From the NCBI GenBank assembly GCA_963717955.1, contig CAVQXR010000001.1, positions 2,356,001-2,420,000 on the forward strand: a stretch of 64,000 nucleotides of DNA, written 5' to 3'. Positions 53,124 to 63,922 of the stretch are shown piece after piece; position 1 is the first letter of the stretch; each line of letters starts with the position of its first letter. A program made the position numbers and the translations under genes. Under the pieces are notes generated by a model. The model saw nothing but the letters and a program-made list of their open reading frames with translations, ran no database searches and was not told the origin of the DNA. This DNA comes from CAVQXR01 sp963717955. Lineage in GTDB: Bacteria > Actinomycetota > Thermoleophilia > Gaiellales > Gaiellaceae.

Positions 53124-54476
53124 ATGGGCATCCGGCAGATCCTCTTCGAGCACGCCGATGGGCGCGATCTCACCCGGCTCTCCGAGTACCAAGCGGTCGG
53201 GGGCTACGCGTCGCTGCGCAAGGCGCTGCAGATGGAGCCCGCCCGGGTCATCGACGAGCTGCTCGAATCCGGCGTGCGGGGCCGCGGCGGCGCCGGCTTC
53301 CCGATGGGTCGCAAGGCGAGCTTCGTCCCGAAGCCGGAGCAGACCGTGAGGCCCGTCTACCTCTGCGTGAACGCCGACGAATCGGAGCCCGGCACGTGCA
53401 AGGACCGGGAGATCCTCGACCGCCTGCCGCACGCCCTGATCGAAGGGATCCTGATTACCTCCTACGCGATCCAGGCGAACGCCGCGTTCGTGTTCATTCG
53501 CGGCGAGTACCTCGCCGAGTACGAGCTCCTCCGCTCGGCTCTCGAGGAAGCGAAGAGTGCCGGGCTCGTCGGCAGCAACATCCTCGGCTCGGGGTACTCG
53601 CTCTCGGTCGTGCTGCACCGGGGCGCCGGCGCGTACATCTGCGGGGAGGAGACCGGCCTGCTCGAGTCGCTCGAGGGCAAGCGCGGCCAGCCCCGCACGA
53701 AGCCGCCGTTCCCGGCGATCGCCGGCCTCTACGCATCTCCGACGCTCATCAACAACGTGGAGACGGTCGCGACCGTGCCGCGGATCATCGAGCTCGGCGG
53801 CGTCCGGTACGCGGAGCTCGGGGTCGAGAACTCGACCGGCACCCGGCTCTTCTCGCTCTCGGGCAACGTCGCGCGGCCGGGCAACTACGAGCTCGAGCTC
53901 GGGACGAGCCTGCGCGAGCTCGTGTTCGAGATCGGGGGCGGCATCCCGGCGGGCCGCACCCTGAAGGCGATCATCCCAGGTGGCTCCTCCGTACCGGTGC
54001 TGACCGCGGCCGAGGTCGACACCCCGCTCGACTTCGACGGGATGGCGAAGGCGGGCTCGATGCTCGGCTCGGGCGGCGTGATCGTGATCGACGACCGGGC
54101 GTGCATGGTGCAGCTCGGCCTTCGGGTCGCCCAGTTCTACCAGCACGAGTCCTGCGGCAAATGCACCCCCTGCCGGGAGGGCGTCCGCTGGATGGTCGAC
54201 ATCCTCCGCCGGATCGAGAACGGCGACGCGTCCCAGGGCGAGCTCGACCTGCTGCTCGACGTGTGCGACCGCATCCTCGGGAAGTGCCTCTGCCCGCTCG
54301 GCGACGCGGCGGCGATGCCCGTCGCGAGCTACGTCGCCAAGTTCCGTGACGAGTACCAGCGCCACCTCGACGAGGGCCGCTGCCCCTTCCACGGCGGTTC
54401 GTCGCTCGACGCGTTGCTCGCCCCGGTCGACCAGCACCACCGCAGCATCGTCGACCACATCGAGGTTCCCGCCTGA
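53124..54476 (+). CDS. nuoF: NADH-quinone oxidoreductase subunit F
   Basis: A 450-residue NADH-binding subunit with FMN and cluster N3. NADH/FMN loops SGVRGRGGAGFPMGRK and GAGAYICGEETGLLESLEGK; cluster N3 in ESCGKCTPCREG and LGKCLCPLGD. The stop shares its last base with the nuoG ATG. Confidence 0.97.
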   Translation: MGIRQILFEHADGRDLTRLSEYQAVGGYASLRKALQMEPARVIDELLESGVRGRGGAGFPMGRKASFVPKPEQTVRPVYLCVNADESEPGTCKDREILDRLPHALIEGILITSYAIQANAAFVFIRGEYLAEYELLRSALEEAKSAGLVGSNILGSGYSLSVVLHRGAGAYICGEETGLLESLEGKRGQPRTKPPFPAIAGLYASPTLINNVETVATVPRIIELGGVRYAELGVENSTGTRLFSLSGNVARPGNYELELGTSLRELVFEIGGGIPAGRTLKAIIPGGSSVPVLTAAEVDTPLDFDGMAKAGSMLGSGGVIVIDDRACMVQLGLRVAQFYQHESCGKCTPCREGVRWMVDILRRIENGDASQGELDLLLDVCDRILGKCLCPLGDAAAMPVASYVAKFRDEYQRHLDEGRCPFHGGSSLDALLAPVDQHHRSIVDHIEVPA

Positions 54477-56671
54477 TGGGCGCGCCCGGGCTCGTCACCG
54501 TCACGATCGACGACCGCGAGGTCCAGGTCGCGCGAGGGACGGGGATCGTCGAGACGGCCGCGCAGGCGGGCGTCGAGATCCCAGTGTTCTGCTACGAGCC
54601 GCGGCTCGGACCTCCGCTCGGCGCCTGCCGGATGTGCCTCGTCGAGGTCGAGGGGCTACCGAAGTTGCAGGCCGCCTGCACGCTGAGTGCACAGGACGGG
54701 ATGGTGGTTCGCAGCGCGGCCACGAGCGAGGAGGCCGCCGTCGGGCAGAACGCGGTGCTCGAGTTCATCCTGCTGAACCATCCGCTCGACTGCCCCGACT
54801 GCGACAAGGGCGGCGAGTGCCCGTTGCAGGACCTCACGTTCCGGTACGGGCCGGGAACCACCCGGATGGTGGTCCCGAAGCGGACGTTCGACAAGCCGAT
54901 CCCGGTCTCGCCGCTGATCGCGCTCGACCGCGAGCGGTGCATCCTCTGCTACCGCTGCACGCGCTTCTCCGAGCAGGTCGCCGAGGACGGGCAGCTCGTC
55001 GCGCGAGACCGCGGGGCCGGCTCGGTCATCGCGACGTTCGAGGACGACCCGTACCGCGGGCACTTCAGCGGCAACGTGATCGAGCTCTGTCCGGTCGGCG
55101 CCCTCACGTCGACCGTGTACCGGTTCCGGGCGAGGCCCTGGGAGATCCAGAACGTGCCGACGGTCTGCGGGATGTGCGCCGTCGGCTGCAACACGTGGGC
55201 GACGATTCGCGAGAGCAAGGTCGTGCGCATGCTCGGCCGGAACCATCCGGAGATCGACGAGGGCTGGCTCTGCGACAAAGGTCGCTTCGCCTACGACCAC
55301 CTCCACGCCGCGGATCGGATCCGCACCCCGATCCTCCGCGTTCCCCTCAAGGGGTTGACCGAGGTGTCGTGGGAGCAGGCGCTCGACGCCGCGGAGGACG
55401 CGCTGCGCGCGGCCGAGGGCTCCGTCGTCGTCGCCTTCTCGGGGGGCGAGACCCTCGAGCAGGCGGACGCGATCGCGAGGCTCCTCCGGCAGGGCCTCGG
55501 CTCCGACGTCGCGATCCTGCCCGAGGACCCGCACCCCGCGCTGGACGCCTTCCGGGCGCCGCTCGGCGCGATCGCAGCCGCGGAGCTCTGCGTCGTGATC
55601 GGCGACCAGCCGGTCGTCGACCGCGCACCCCTCGTCGACCTCTGGCTGCGCTCCGCGCGCCGGGCCGGCGCCGAGATCGTCACCGTGCACCCGGCCGGGA
55701 CCGTGCCGGTGCTCCCCGGGTCGGCGCCCAGCGTGTGCGCTGCGCTCGCGGGGGACAGCCCGCCCGACGAGCTCCGGGCGCTGCACGCCCGACTCCGGAC
55801 GGCCGGCAGGATCGCGCTCGTCTGGTCGGAGGACGATCCGACGGGCGGCGCGCGGGTTGCCGCGCTCGCGGCGGCGCTCGGTCTCGGCGAGGGGTCCGGC
55901 GTCTACTGGCTTCCGCGTACGCCGAACGCGCATGGCGTCTCGCGCGCGTGGCGCGAGGCGGGCGAGGGCCGGGGCTCGGAGCCGGCGGCCGGCCAGCCCG
56001 TCGGCGCGCTGATCGTCTCGGGCGACGAGGCTCTCGACGACCCGCGCGTGCTCGACCTCGCCGATCGCGCCGGTTTCGTCCTCACGACGGCGATGTTCAT
56101 GAACGAGGTGACCGGCCAGTCGCACCTCGTCCTGCCGGGGACGAGCTACCTGGAGCGTGACGGCACGACCGTCAACCTCGAGGGCCGGCCGCAGCGCCTT
56201 CGCCGCGCGGTCTCAGGCCCGGGCCGGGAGGAGCTCGAGTTCTTCGCGCGCCTCGGGGAGCGCTTCGGGCTGGACGTGAGCCCGTGGCCCGCGGTCGCCG
56301 TCGAGGCGCATGCGCCGCTGCCGCCGCGCGTTGCGGCGCCGACGGTCGAGATGCCTGCCGCCGCGGGTGCCGTTGCGGCCGGCGAGGGCTTCCGCCTCGT
56401 GCGCTACCGGCCGCTGTTCCGCGGGGCCGCGGTCGACCGCGTGCCCCAGCTCCAGTTCCAGCGGCCGCCCGCGGAGATCGAGCTGTCGCTCGCCGACGCA
56501 CGCGCGCTGCGCATTCGCACCGGCGACCCGGTTTCCGTCGGCTCGAACGGTGGCGGGCGGGCGCTCAGCGCCAGGGTCAACCGCCGTCTCCTCGCGGGCG
56601 TCGTGCGCATCGCCGACGACCATGCCGACGGCCTCGGCGAGGTGGTCGACGTGAGCCGGGCCGGGTCGTGA
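54476..56671 (+). CDS. nuoG: NADH-quinone oxidoreductase subunit G
   Basis: A 731-residue Fe-S subunit. The N-terminal ferredoxin domain has FCYEP, ACRMC and AC (N1b). [14 protein letters not shown] carries N5, [10 protein letters not shown] and LCPVGAL carry N4. CGMCAVGCN and a later WLCDKG provide an N7-type cluster, absent in many lineages. A long molybdopterin-fold region follows and lacks obvious cofactor residues. ATG overlaps the nuoF stop. Confidence 0.95.
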   Translation: MGAPGLVTVTIDDREVQVARGTGIVETAAQAGVEIPVFCYEPRLGPPLGACRMCLVEVEGLPKLQAACTLSAQDGMVVRSAATSEEAAVGQNAVLEFILLNHPLDCPDCDKGGECPLQDLTFRYGPGTTRMVVPKRTFDKPIPVSPLIALDRERCILCYRCTRFSEQVAEDGQLVARDRGAGSVIATFEDDPYRGHFSGNVIELCPVGALTSTVYRFRARPWEIQNVPTVCGMCAVGCNTWATIRESKVVRMLGRNHPEIDEGWLCDKGRFAYDHLHAADRIRTPILRVPLKGLTEVSWEQALDAAEDALRAAEGSVVVAFSGGETLEQADAIARLLRQGLGSDVAILPEDPHPALDAFRAPLGAIAAAELCVVIGDQPVVDRAPLVDLWLRSARRAGAEIVTVHPAGTVPVLPGSAPSVCAALAGDSPPDELRALHARLRTAGRIALVWSEDDPTGGARVAALAAALGLGEGSGVYWLPRTPNAHGVSRAWREAGEGRGSEPAAGQPVGALIVSGDEALDDPRVLDLADRAGFVLTTAMFMNEVTGQSHLVLPGTSYLERDGTTVNLEGRPQRLRRAVSGPGREELEFFARLGERFGLDVSPWPAVAVEAHAPLPPRVAAPTVEMPAAAGAVAAGEGFRLVRYRPLFRGAAVDRVPQLQFQRPPAEIELSLADARALRIRTGDPVSVGSNGGGRALSARVNRRLLAGVVRIADDHADGLGEVVDVSRAGS

Positions 56672-57666
56672 CCGAGACCCTGAACCAGCCCTGGTGGATC
56701 GACCTGCCCAAGGCGTTCGTCGTCATCAACGTCGTCCTCGTGATCTTCGCCTACCTGACGTGGCTCGAGCGGAAGCTGCTCGGCCGGATGCAGCTGCGCT
56801 ACGGGCCCAACCGCGCCGGCCCCTTCGGCCTGCTGATCCCGATCGCCGACCTGATCAAGCTCGTGCGCAAGGAGAGCTTTGTCCCGCGCTACGGCGTCGA
56901 GGGCCTCTACCTCCTCGCGCCGCTCGTGGCCGCGTTCACGGCGCTGGTCACCTTCGCGGTCATCCCGTGGGGCCCGGTCTGGACGATCGGCGACTACCAG
57001 GTGACCGGCTGGGTCGCCGACGTCTCGATCGCCCTCATCCTGATCTTCGCGATCGGCTCGCTCGGGATCTATGGCTTCATCGTCGGCGGCTGGGCGAGCG
57101 AGTCGAAGTACTCGCTGCTCGGCTCGATGCGGACGTGCGCCCAGATGGTGTCCTACGAGGTCTCCCTCGCCCTCTCCGTGCTCGGGGTCGTGATCATGGG
57201 CGAGTCGCTGTCGCTCGTCGACATCGTCGAGAAACAGCAGGAGACGGTCTGGTTCGCCGGCCCGCAGCTCATCGGGCTGCTCGTGTTCATCGTCGCCGGG
57301 GTCGCGGAGACGAATCGGGCCCCGTTCGACCTCCCCGAAGCGGAGTCGGAGCTCGTCGCCGGCTACCACACGGAGTACGGCGGGATGCGCTGGGGCCTGT
57401 TCCAGATGGCCGAGTACGTGAATCTCGTGACGCTCTCGGCGCTCGGGGTGACGCTGTTCTTCGGCGGCTACGGCGGCCCCGGCCTGCCCGGCCCGGTCTG
57501 GTTCCTGATCAAGCTCTTCATCGCGCTGTTCATCTTCATCTGGATCCGCGCCACGCTCCCGCGCCTGCGCTACGACCAGCTGATGCGCTTCGGCTGGAAG
57601 GTGCTCCTCCCGGTCGCGACGCTGAACGCGCTCGTCACGGCAATCCTCGTGGTGGCGATCGACTGA
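56668..57666 (+). CDS. nuoH: NADH-quinone oxidoreductase subunit H
   Basis: A 332-residue membrane subunit at the quinone entry. [40 protein letters not shown] and [20 protein letters not shown] are hallmark loops. GTG overlaps the nuoG stop. Confidence 0.97.
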   Translation: MTETLNQPWWIDLPKAFVVINVVLVIFAYLTWLERKLLGRMQLRYGPNRAGPFGLLIPIADLIKLVRKESFVPRYGVEGLYLLAPLVAAFTALVTFAVIPWGPVWTIGDYQVTGWVADVSIALILIFAIGSLGIYGFIVGGWASESKYSLLGSMRTCAQMVSYEVSLALSVLGVVIMGESLSLVDIVEKQQETVWFAGPQLIGLLVFIVAGVAETNRAPFDLPEAESELVAGYHTEYGGMRWGLFQMAEYVNLVTLSALGVTLFFGGYGGPGLPGPVWFLIKLFIALFIFIWIRATLPRLRYDQLMRFGWKVLLPVATLNALVTAILVVAID

Positions 57667-58160
57667 TGGCACAACCATTCGGAACGCTCAAGGGCTTCGC
57701 CACCACCTTCCGGCAGATCTTCAGGAAGCCGATCACGCAGCAGTACCCGGAGGTCAAGCGGCCGATGTACCCGCGCTTCCGGGGGCGCCACCAGCTGCAT
57801 CGCCACGAGAACGGGCTCGAGAAGTGCGTCGGCTGCTCGCTGTGCGCCGCCGCCTGCCCCGCGGACTGCATTCGCGTCGTCGCCGCCGAGAACGATCCGG
57901 ACGACCGGGTCTCGGCCGGCGAGCGCTACGCGCGCATCTACGAGATCAACCTCTCCCGCTGCATCTTCTGCGGGTACTGCGAGCTCGCCTGCCCGTTCGA
58001 CGCGATCACGCTCGGCAACGAGTTCGAGCTCTCCGAGTACGCCCGGGACGACCTCATCTACACGAAGGACATGCTGCTCGAGAAGCCGATCAAGACCGTG
58101 CCCGTGGCCGATCCCGAGCTGTACGACACGCCCGAGCCCGTCTGGAAGGTCGAATCGTGA
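57666..58160 (+). CDS. nuoI: NADH-quinone oxidoreductase subunit I
   Basis: A 164-residue subunit with two 4Fe-4S clusters (N6a, N6b): [15 protein letters not shown] and [18 protein letters not shown] overlaps the nuoH stop by one base. Confidence 0.97.
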   Translation: MAQPFGTLKGFATTFRQIFRKPITQQYPEVKRPMYPRFRGRHQLHRHENGLEKCVGCSLCAAACPADCIRVVAAENDPDDRVSAGERYARIYEINLSRCIFCGYCELACPFDAITLGNEFELSEYARDDLIYTKDMLLEKPIKTVPVADPELYDTPEPVWKVES

Positions 58161-58741
58161 TCCTCGCGAGCACCGCCGGCGAGATCATGGTCTGGGTGAT
58201 CTGGATCGTCGCGGGCCTCGCCCTGCTCGGATCGGGCATCGCCGTCGTGCTGTTCTCGAACCCGTTCTTCAGCGCGCTCGCGCTGATCCTGAACCTCGGC
58301 TCGCTCGCCGTCCTCTATCTGCTCCTGTCCGCGGAGTTCGTCGCGGCCGCCCAGGTGCTCGTGTACGCAGGCGCGGTGATGGTCATGTTCCTGTTCGTGA
58401 TCGCCTACCTCGGCGGGCGGGCGGACACGCCGTTCGCCGGAGGCCGCTCGCTCGCCCGTACGGCCGCGCTGATCGCGAGCCTCGCAATCCTGGTCGAGAT
58501 CGTCGTCGTCATCGCGAGCGATGCGGGCGGCACGCTGGCGAGCACCGCCCAGATCGCGGACGCGTTCGGAAGCCCGCGCGACATCGGCGGCCTGTTCCTC
58601 TCCGACTACCTGATCGCGTTCGAGATCACCTCGATCGTGCTGCTCGTCGGCGCAGTCGGCGGCGTCATCCTCGGCACGTCGGCCCGCCGAGTCGCCAGCG
58701 ACCGCGGCGCGGAGCCGAGCGAGCAACGGGAGGCCGCATAG
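58157..58741 (+). CDS. nuoJ: NADH-quinone oxidoreductase subunit J
   Basis: A 194-residue membrane subunit with five helices. [20 protein letters not shown] is the conserved helix with the pi-bulge region. GTG overlaps the nuoI stop. Confidence 0.94.
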   Translation: MILASTAGEIMVWVIWIVAGLALLGSGIAVVLFSNPFFSALALILNLGSLAVLYLLLSAEFVAAAQVLVYAGAVMVMFLFVIAYLGGRADTPFAGGRSLARTAALIASLAILVEIVVVIASDAGGTLASTAQIADAFGSPRDIGGLFLSDYLIAFEITSIVLLVGAVGGVILGTSARRVASDRGAEPSEQREAA

Positions 58742-59050
58742 GTGCTCGGGCCAGGTATCGCCGCGTATCTCGTGCTCTCCGTCGTGCTCCTGACGACCGG
58801 GATCGTCGGGGTGCTCATCCGGCGGAACCCGCTGATCGTGCTGCTCGCGATCGAGCTCATGCTGAATGCCGGCAACCTCGCGCTGATCGCGTTCGCGCGC
58901 CAGAGCGGCACCGAGTCGGGCCAGATCTTCGCGCTCGCCGTGATGGTCGTGGCCGCCGCCGAGGTCGTCGTCGGCCTCGGCCTGATCGTCGCGATGTCGC
59001 GGAAGAACGTCGAGCTCGACGTCGACGGGCTGCGGGAGCTGAGGGGATGA
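58742..59050 (+). CDS. nuoK: NADH-quinone oxidoreductase subunit K
   Basis: A 102-residue, three-helix subunit. LLAIELMLNAGNLALIAF contains the conserved membrane glutamate; a second lies in AAAEVVVGLGLIVA. The GTG start abuts the nuoJ stop. Confidence 0.95.
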   Translation: MLGPGIAAYLVLSVVLLTTGIVGVLIRRNPLIVLLAIELMLNAGNLALIAFARQSGTESGQIFALAVMVVAAAEVVVGLGLIVAMSRKNVELDVDGLRELRG

Positions 59051-59057
59051 CCGGGCG

Positions 59058-60956
59058 ATGATCGCCGCGGCCTGGGTCACGCTGTTCGCGCCCGCGGTCG
59101 CCGTCGTGCTGCTCGCGCTGGGGGGCCAGCGCGTCAGCGGGCGGCGAGCCGGGTTGCTCGCGTCGGCCTCGGTCCTCGTCTCCTTCGTTGCCTCCGTCTA
59201 CGTGCTTGCCCGCCTGCTCGGTGAGGACCCGGAGGAGCGGTCCCACTTCTCGACGCTGTGGACCTGGCTCTCGGCGGGCGACCTGCAGTTCGGGTTCGAG
59301 GTCATCGTCGATCCGCTGTCCGTCTTCATGATGCTGATCGTCTCCGGGGTCGGCTTCCTGATCCTCACGTACGCGATCGGGTACATGAAGGGCGACGACG
59401 AGGAGCGGCGCTACCACGCCTACAAGGCGCTGTTCGTCTTCTCGATGCTCCTCCTCGTCCAGTCCGGCAACCTGCTCTTCCTGCTCGCCGGCTGGGGCAT
59501 GGTCGGGCTCTCCTCGTATCTGCTGATCAACTTCTGGCACGGACGCTCGACCGCCGTCGCCGCCGGGAAGAAGGCGTTCATCGTCAACGCGTTCGGCGAC
59601 GCGACCTTCGCGCTCGCGCTGTTCCTGATCATCCAGCAGACCGGTACGCTCGACCTCGCGACGGTCTTCTCCGTCGCGCCCGAGCTGATCGAGCCGGGTG
59701 GTACGGTCGCGATGCTGATCGCGCTCGGGCTCCTGGGAGGGGCGGTCGCCAAGTCGGCCCAGCTCCCGCTCCACACGTGGCTCCCCGACGCGATGGAGGG
59801 CCCGACGCCGGTCAGCGCCCTCATCCACGCGGCGACGATGGTCACCGCGGGCGTCTACCTGATCGCGCGCACGAGCTCGCTGTTCGAGCTGGCGCCGGAC
59901 ATCCTCCACACCGCCGCCGTGCTCGGCGGCGCAACCCTGCTCGTCGCCGGCCTGGTCGCCCTCGCCCAGACCGACATCAAGCGGGTGATCGCGTACTCGA
60001 CGATGAGCCAGATCGGCTACATGTTCGTCGCGGTCGGGATCGGGGCGTACGGCGCCGGCATGTTCCACCTGATGACCCACGCCTTCTTCAAGGCGCTGCT
60101 CTTCATGGCTGCAGGCGTCGTGATTCACGCGCTCTCCGGCGAGCAGGACATCCGCAGGATGGGCGGGATCGGCCGCGACCTTCCGCGCACCACGCAGATC
60201 TTCCTGATCGGCTCGCTCGCGCTGGCGGGGATGCCGCCGCTCGCCGGCTTCTTCTCGAAGGACGAGATCATCGCGAACACGCTCGCCGCCGGGCCGCTCG
60301 GGTACGCGCTCTTCGCGATGGCGATCGTCGGTGCGTTCCTCACCGGCGTCTACGCGTTCCGACTCTACTTCGTCGTCTTCCACGGGAAGCGCCACGAGTC
60401 GGTGCACGTCCACCGGGAGCGTTTCGAGGGGCCGGTCGCGATGCTGTGGCCGCTCGTCGTGCTCACCGTCCTCACGATCATCGGCGGCTGGATCCAGGTA
60501 CCGGGGGGCTGGACGCTCGTCGACGACTTCCTCGATCCGGTCGCCGAGCCGCTCGTCCATCCGGACGGGTGGATGCAGGCATTCGCCTCGATCCTCTCCG
60601 TGAGCGTGGCCCTTCTCGGCATCGCACTCGCCTGGAAGGCCTGGGGGCGCCCCAGCGAGCTTCCCGCCCGTGTCCGTGCCCGCGCCCCGCGGGCGACGCG
60701 GGCCGTGGAGCACAAGCTCTACTTCGACGAGGGGTACGACATCGTCTTCACCGAGCCGACGGCCCGGTTCGCCGACTGGCTCTCGCGGCGCGTCGAGGGA
60801 CCGTTCGTGCTCGGCTCGGTCACGGAGATCGCTGGCACGGTGAGAGACGTCGGCCGGCGGCTCGCGGCAACGCAGAGCGGGCTCGTCCGCGCCTACGTGA
60901 CCCTGATCGGGCTCGGAGCCGCCGTCATCGTTCTCGTCTTCGTCCTGGTGCGGTAG
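59058..60956 (+). CDS. nuoL: NADH-quinone oxidoreductase subunit L
   Basis: A 632-residue antiporter-like proton-pumping subunit with the long lateral C-terminal helix. Conserved segments GWGMVGLSSYLLINFWH, KKAFIVNAFGD, and QLPLHTWLPDAMEGPTPVSA followed by LIHAATMVTAGVYL are intact. Confidence 0.97.
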   Translation: MIAAAWVTLFAPAVAVVLLALGGQRVSGRRAGLLASASVLVSFVASVYVLARLLGEDPEERSHFSTLWTWLSAGDLQFGFEVIVDPLSVFMMLIVSGVGFLILTYAIGYMKGDDEERRYHAYKALFVFSMLLLVQSGNLLFLLAGWGMVGLSSYLLINFWHGRSTAVAAGKKAFIVNAFGDATFALALFLIIQQTGTLDLATVFSVAPELIEPGGTVAMLIALGLLGGAVAKSAQLPLHTWLPDAMEGPTPVSALIHAATMVTAGVYLIARTSSLFELAPDILHTAAVLGGATLLVAGLVALAQTDIKRVIAYSTMSQIGYMFVAVGIGAYGAGMFHLMTHAFFKALLFMAAGVVIHALSGEQDIRRMGGIGRDLPRTTQIFLIGSLALAGMPPLAGFFSKDEIIANTLAAGPLGYALFAMAIVGAFLTGVYAFRLYFVVFHGKRHESVHVHRERFEGPVAMLWPLVVLTVLTIIGGWIQVPGGWTLVDDFLDPVAEPLVHPDGWMQAFASILSVSVALLGIALAWKAWGRPSELPARVRARAPRATRAVEHKLYFDEGYDIVFTEPTARFADWLSRRVEGPFVLGSVTEIAGTVRDVGRRLAATQSGLVRAYVTLIGLGAAVIVLVFVLVR

Positions 60957-60959
60957 CCG

Positions 60960-62408
60960 GTGCTCTCGACGCTGCTCATCTTCGTCCCGATCGGCGCCGC
61001 GCTCGTCGCCTGGCTCCTTCCCCTGCGCAGCCGGCACGCGCTGTTCTTCGCCCTGCTCGTCGCCGCGGTCGAGCTCGGCCTGTGGATAGGCGCCGTCGCG
61101 ACCTTCGACTTCGAGGCCGCCGGGCTGCAGCAGGACGTCGACAACGTCTGGTCGAGCGATCTCGGGATCTCCTACAAGGTGGGGCTCTTCGACTTCTCCC
61201 TCTGGCTCGTCGGTCTGACGGCGATGGTCGGCCTCGCCGCAGCCGCTTACGCGCTGTGGGCGGGACGGGAGCGCGGCCGGGCGTACGGGGGGATGCTGCT
61301 CCTGCTGCTCGGCTCGACCGTCGGGGTGTTCCTCGCCCAGGACCTCGTCGTCTTCTACGTGTTCTTCGAGGCGATGCTGATTCCCCTGTACGTGCTGATG
61401 GGCGGCTGGGGAGGCTCGAACGCGCGCGCGGCGACGATCAAGTTCGTGATCTACACGATGGTCGGCTCGCTGCTGATGGCGGTTTCGATCGTCGCGCTCG
61501 GCCTCTCCCAGGGCACGTTCGACCTCACCGAGATGGGCACGAGCGGAAGCCTCGCGATGTTCCTCGGCTTCGCGATCGCCTTCGGGATCAAGGCGCCGAT
61601 CTGGCCGTTCCACGGCTGGCTTCCCGACGCCTACCGCGAGTCGCCGCCCGAGATCGCCGCGCTGCTGTCCGGCGTGATCTCGAAGACGGCCGCGTTCGGC
61701 CTCCTCCGGATCGCGATCCCGATCTTCCCGGAGCCGACCGCGACGATGCGGGACACGGTGCTCGTGCTCGCGACGATCGGCCTCCTCTACGGCTCGCTGC
61801 TCGCCTTCCGCCAGCCCGACTTCCGCGGGGTGATCGCCTACTCGAGCCTGGCGCAGATGTCCCTGATCGTCATCGGCCTCTTCGCCGTCAACGACTCGGG
61901 GCTCAGCGGAGCGCTCCTGCAGATGGTCAACCACGGCCTCATCTCCGCGGCGCTCTTCCTGATCGCCGGCTGCATCGAGAGCCGGACGGACACGGACTCG
62001 TTCGCCCGGCTCGGAGGGATGGCCAGGGGGCGTCCGATCCTCGCGACGCTGCTGATCGTGACGGGCGTGATCGCGCTCGCGGTTCCCGGGTCGACGGCGT
62101 TCGCAGCCGAGTTCCTCGTCCTCAACGGGATCTTCGACATCGGCTGGGGGTGGGCGGTGCTCGGTGCGATCGCGATCGTGCTCGCCGCCATGTACATCCT
62201 TCGCGCGATCTCCGCGACGCTGCACGGCGACCGCGGCACGGCCGTGAACGATCGCCAGCGTGATCTGCGGCCGGCCGAGCTCGGGGCGATCCTGCCGCTC
62301 GTCGCCCTGCTGCTCCTGCTGAGCTTCTGGCCAGCCGGCGTCACCGACCACAGCTTCGGCGGGCAGCCGGCCGGCGCGGTGTCGTCGCAGTTCGAGGGAA
62401 CCCCTTGA
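60960..62408 (+). CDS. nuoM: NADH-quinone oxidoreductase subunit M
   Basis: A 482-residue antiporter-like subunit. VVFYVFFEAMLIPLYVLMG carries the conserved glutamate, and APIWPFHGWLPDAYRESPPE the signature. GTG start after three bases; the stop overlaps the nuoN TTG. Confidence 0.96.
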   Translation: MLSTLLIFVPIGAALVAWLLPLRSRHALFFALLVAAVELGLWIGAVATFDFEAAGLQQDVDNVWSSDLGISYKVGLFDFSLWLVGLTAMVGLAAAAYALWAGRERGRAYGGMLLLLLGSTVGVFLAQDLVVFYVFFEAMLIPLYVLMGGWGGSNARAATIKFVIYTMVGSLLMAVSIVALGLSQGTFDLTEMGTSGSLAMFLGFAIAFGIKAPIWPFHGWLPDAYRESPPEIAALLSGVISKTAAFGLLRIAIPIFPEPTATMRDTVLVLATIGLLYGSLLAFRQPDFRGVIAYSSLAQMSLIVIGLFAVNDSGLSGALLQMVNHGLISAALFLIAGCIESRTDTDSFARLGGMARGRPILATLLIVTGVIALAVPGSTAFAAEFLVLNGIFDIGWGWAVLGAIAIVLAAMYILRAISATLHGDRGTAVNDRQRDLRPAELGAILPLVALLLLLSFWPAGVTDHSFGGQPAGAVSSQFEGTP

Positions 62409-63880
62409 TCGTCGACACCCCGAGCATCGACTGGGCCGGCCTCTCCCCCTACCTCGCGATCCTGGCCGGGATGGCCGCGCTCCTGCTCGTCTCGCCGTTC
62501 CTGCCGAGATCGCGCCGCAACGCGTTCGGGGCGATCGTCGCCGGGCTCACGCTCGCCGGAGCCGCGGCCGCGGCGGTCGTGCTGTTCACGCTAGACGACA
62601 CGGGCAGCGGCCTCGTCGCCGACGCGCTGCGGCGGGATCGGCTCTCGGACTTCGCACACGTGCTCCTCTTCCTCTCGGGCGCCCTCGCCGTGCTCATCGG
62701 CTTTCGCGAGCGTGACGACGACGAACGGCGGGCCGAGTACTACCTCCTGCTCCTGTCGGCGGTCGGCGGGATGGCGCTGTTCGTCGCCTCGAACGACCTG
62801 ATCTCGCTGTTCCTCGGGCTCGAGTGGTTCTCGATCTCGCTCTATGTGCTCTGTGCGCTGACGATCGACCGGACCGCCGCGCTCGAGTCGGGGCTGAAGT
62901 ACCTGATCGCCGGAAGCTTCAGCTCCGCGCTGCTCCTCTTCGGGTCGGCGCTCGTCTACGGAGCGACGCAGGCGGTCGGCTTCGCGGAGATCGCTGCGGG
63001 CGCCGGCGACGCCGACAGGACGCTGCTCGTCGCGGGCCTGGCGTTGATCCTCGTGGGCCTCGGCTTCAAGATCTCCGCCGCGCCCTTCCACCAGTGGGCG
63101 CCGGACGTCTACCAGGGAGCGCCGACCCCGGTCACGGCCCTGATGGCGAGCGCCACGAAGATCGCCGCGGCGGTCCTCACGCTCCGGGTGCTCACGACGG
63201 CGTTCCCGGAGGACGCGGAGCTCTGGACGATCCTCCTCGGGGTGCTGGCCGCGGCGTCGCTCGCCTGGGGCAACCTCGCCGCCCTCGCCCAGCAGGATGC
63301 AAAGCGGCTCCTCGCCTACTCGAGCATCTCGCACGCCGGCTTTCTGCTGATGCCGATCGCGGCGGGGAACGAGCTCGGCGGCCGGGCGCTCCTCTACTAC
63401 CTGATCCCGTACGCCGCACTCTCGGTCGCGGCATTCGCCGTCGTCACCGCCCGCGAGCGAGAGCTGAACCGACCCGTCACGCTGGAGGGCCTCGCCGGCC
63501 TCGGCTGGGAGCGGCCGTACCACGGGGCCGCGCTCGCGATCGCGATGCTCGGCTTCATCGGGCTCCCGCCGATGGGGCTCTTCCTCGGAAAGCTCTACGT
63601 CTTCGGAGCACTGTACGAGCGCGGCTGGATCTGGCTGATGGTGCTCGGCGCCGTGTTCACCGCCGTCTCCGTCTACTACTACCTCAACGTCGTGCGGATG
63701 GTCTACGCGCGCGGGGTGCAGCTCGCCGCGGTCGCTGCCGGCGGCTCGCCGCCGAGGGACACGGCGCTCGACGTGGCGATCGCGCTCGCGCTCGTGGTCG
63801 GAGTCGGCTCGTTCTTCGCGATCGACAAGCTGATGGGCCTCGCCGGCGACGCGGTCTCGTTCCTCCCCTTCCCCTACTGA
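62405..63880 (+). CDS. nuoN: NADH-quinone oxidoreductase subunit N
   Basis: A 491-residue antiporter-like subunit. GLEWFSISLYVLCAL, SGLKYLIAGSFSSALLLFG and APFHQWAPDVYQGAPTPV are hallmark segments. TTG at 62405 overlaps the nuoM stop (TTGA). Last gene of the operon. Confidence 0.95.
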   Translation: MIVDTPSIDWAGLSPYLAILAGMAALLLVSPFLPRSRRNAFGAIVAGLTLAGAAAAAVVLFTLDDTGSGLVADALRRDRLSDFAHVLLFLSGALAVLIGFRERDDDERRAEYYLLLLSAVGGMALFVASNDLISLFLGLEWFSISLYVLCALTIDRTAALESGLKYLIAGSFSSALLLFGSALVYGATQAVGFAEIAAGAGDADRTLLVAGLALILVGLGFKISAAPFHQWAPDVYQGAPTPVTALMASATKIAAAVLTLRVLTTAFPEDAELWTILLGVLAAASLAWGNLAALAQQDAKRLLAYSSISHAGFLLMPIAAGNELGGRALLYYLIPYAALSVAAFAVVTARERELNRPVTLEGLAGLGWERPYHGAALAIAMLGFIGLPPMGLFLGKLYVFGALYERGWIWLMVLGAVFTAVSVYYYLNVVRMVYARGVQLAAVAAGGSPPRDTALDVAIALALVVGVGSFFAIDKLMGLAGDAVSFLPFPY

Positions 63881-63910
63881 CGTGGCGCCCGGGCGGGCGC
63901 GCACGCTCGT

Positions 63911-63916
63911 TAGGCT
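63911..63916 (+). promoter_or_regulatory. Leaderless-type -10 TAGGCT
   Basis: TAGGCT is followed by six bases and the GTG of the last gene. Confidence 0.45.
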
Positions 63917-63922
63917 GTTGCG

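Noticed and set aside
58857..62351. Long antisense open frame of about 1160 codons opposite nuoK-nuoM
   Set aside because: Composition is Arg/Asp/Glu-rich typical of reverse-strand shadow frames in GC-rich DNA; the sense strand encodes intact complex I subunits.
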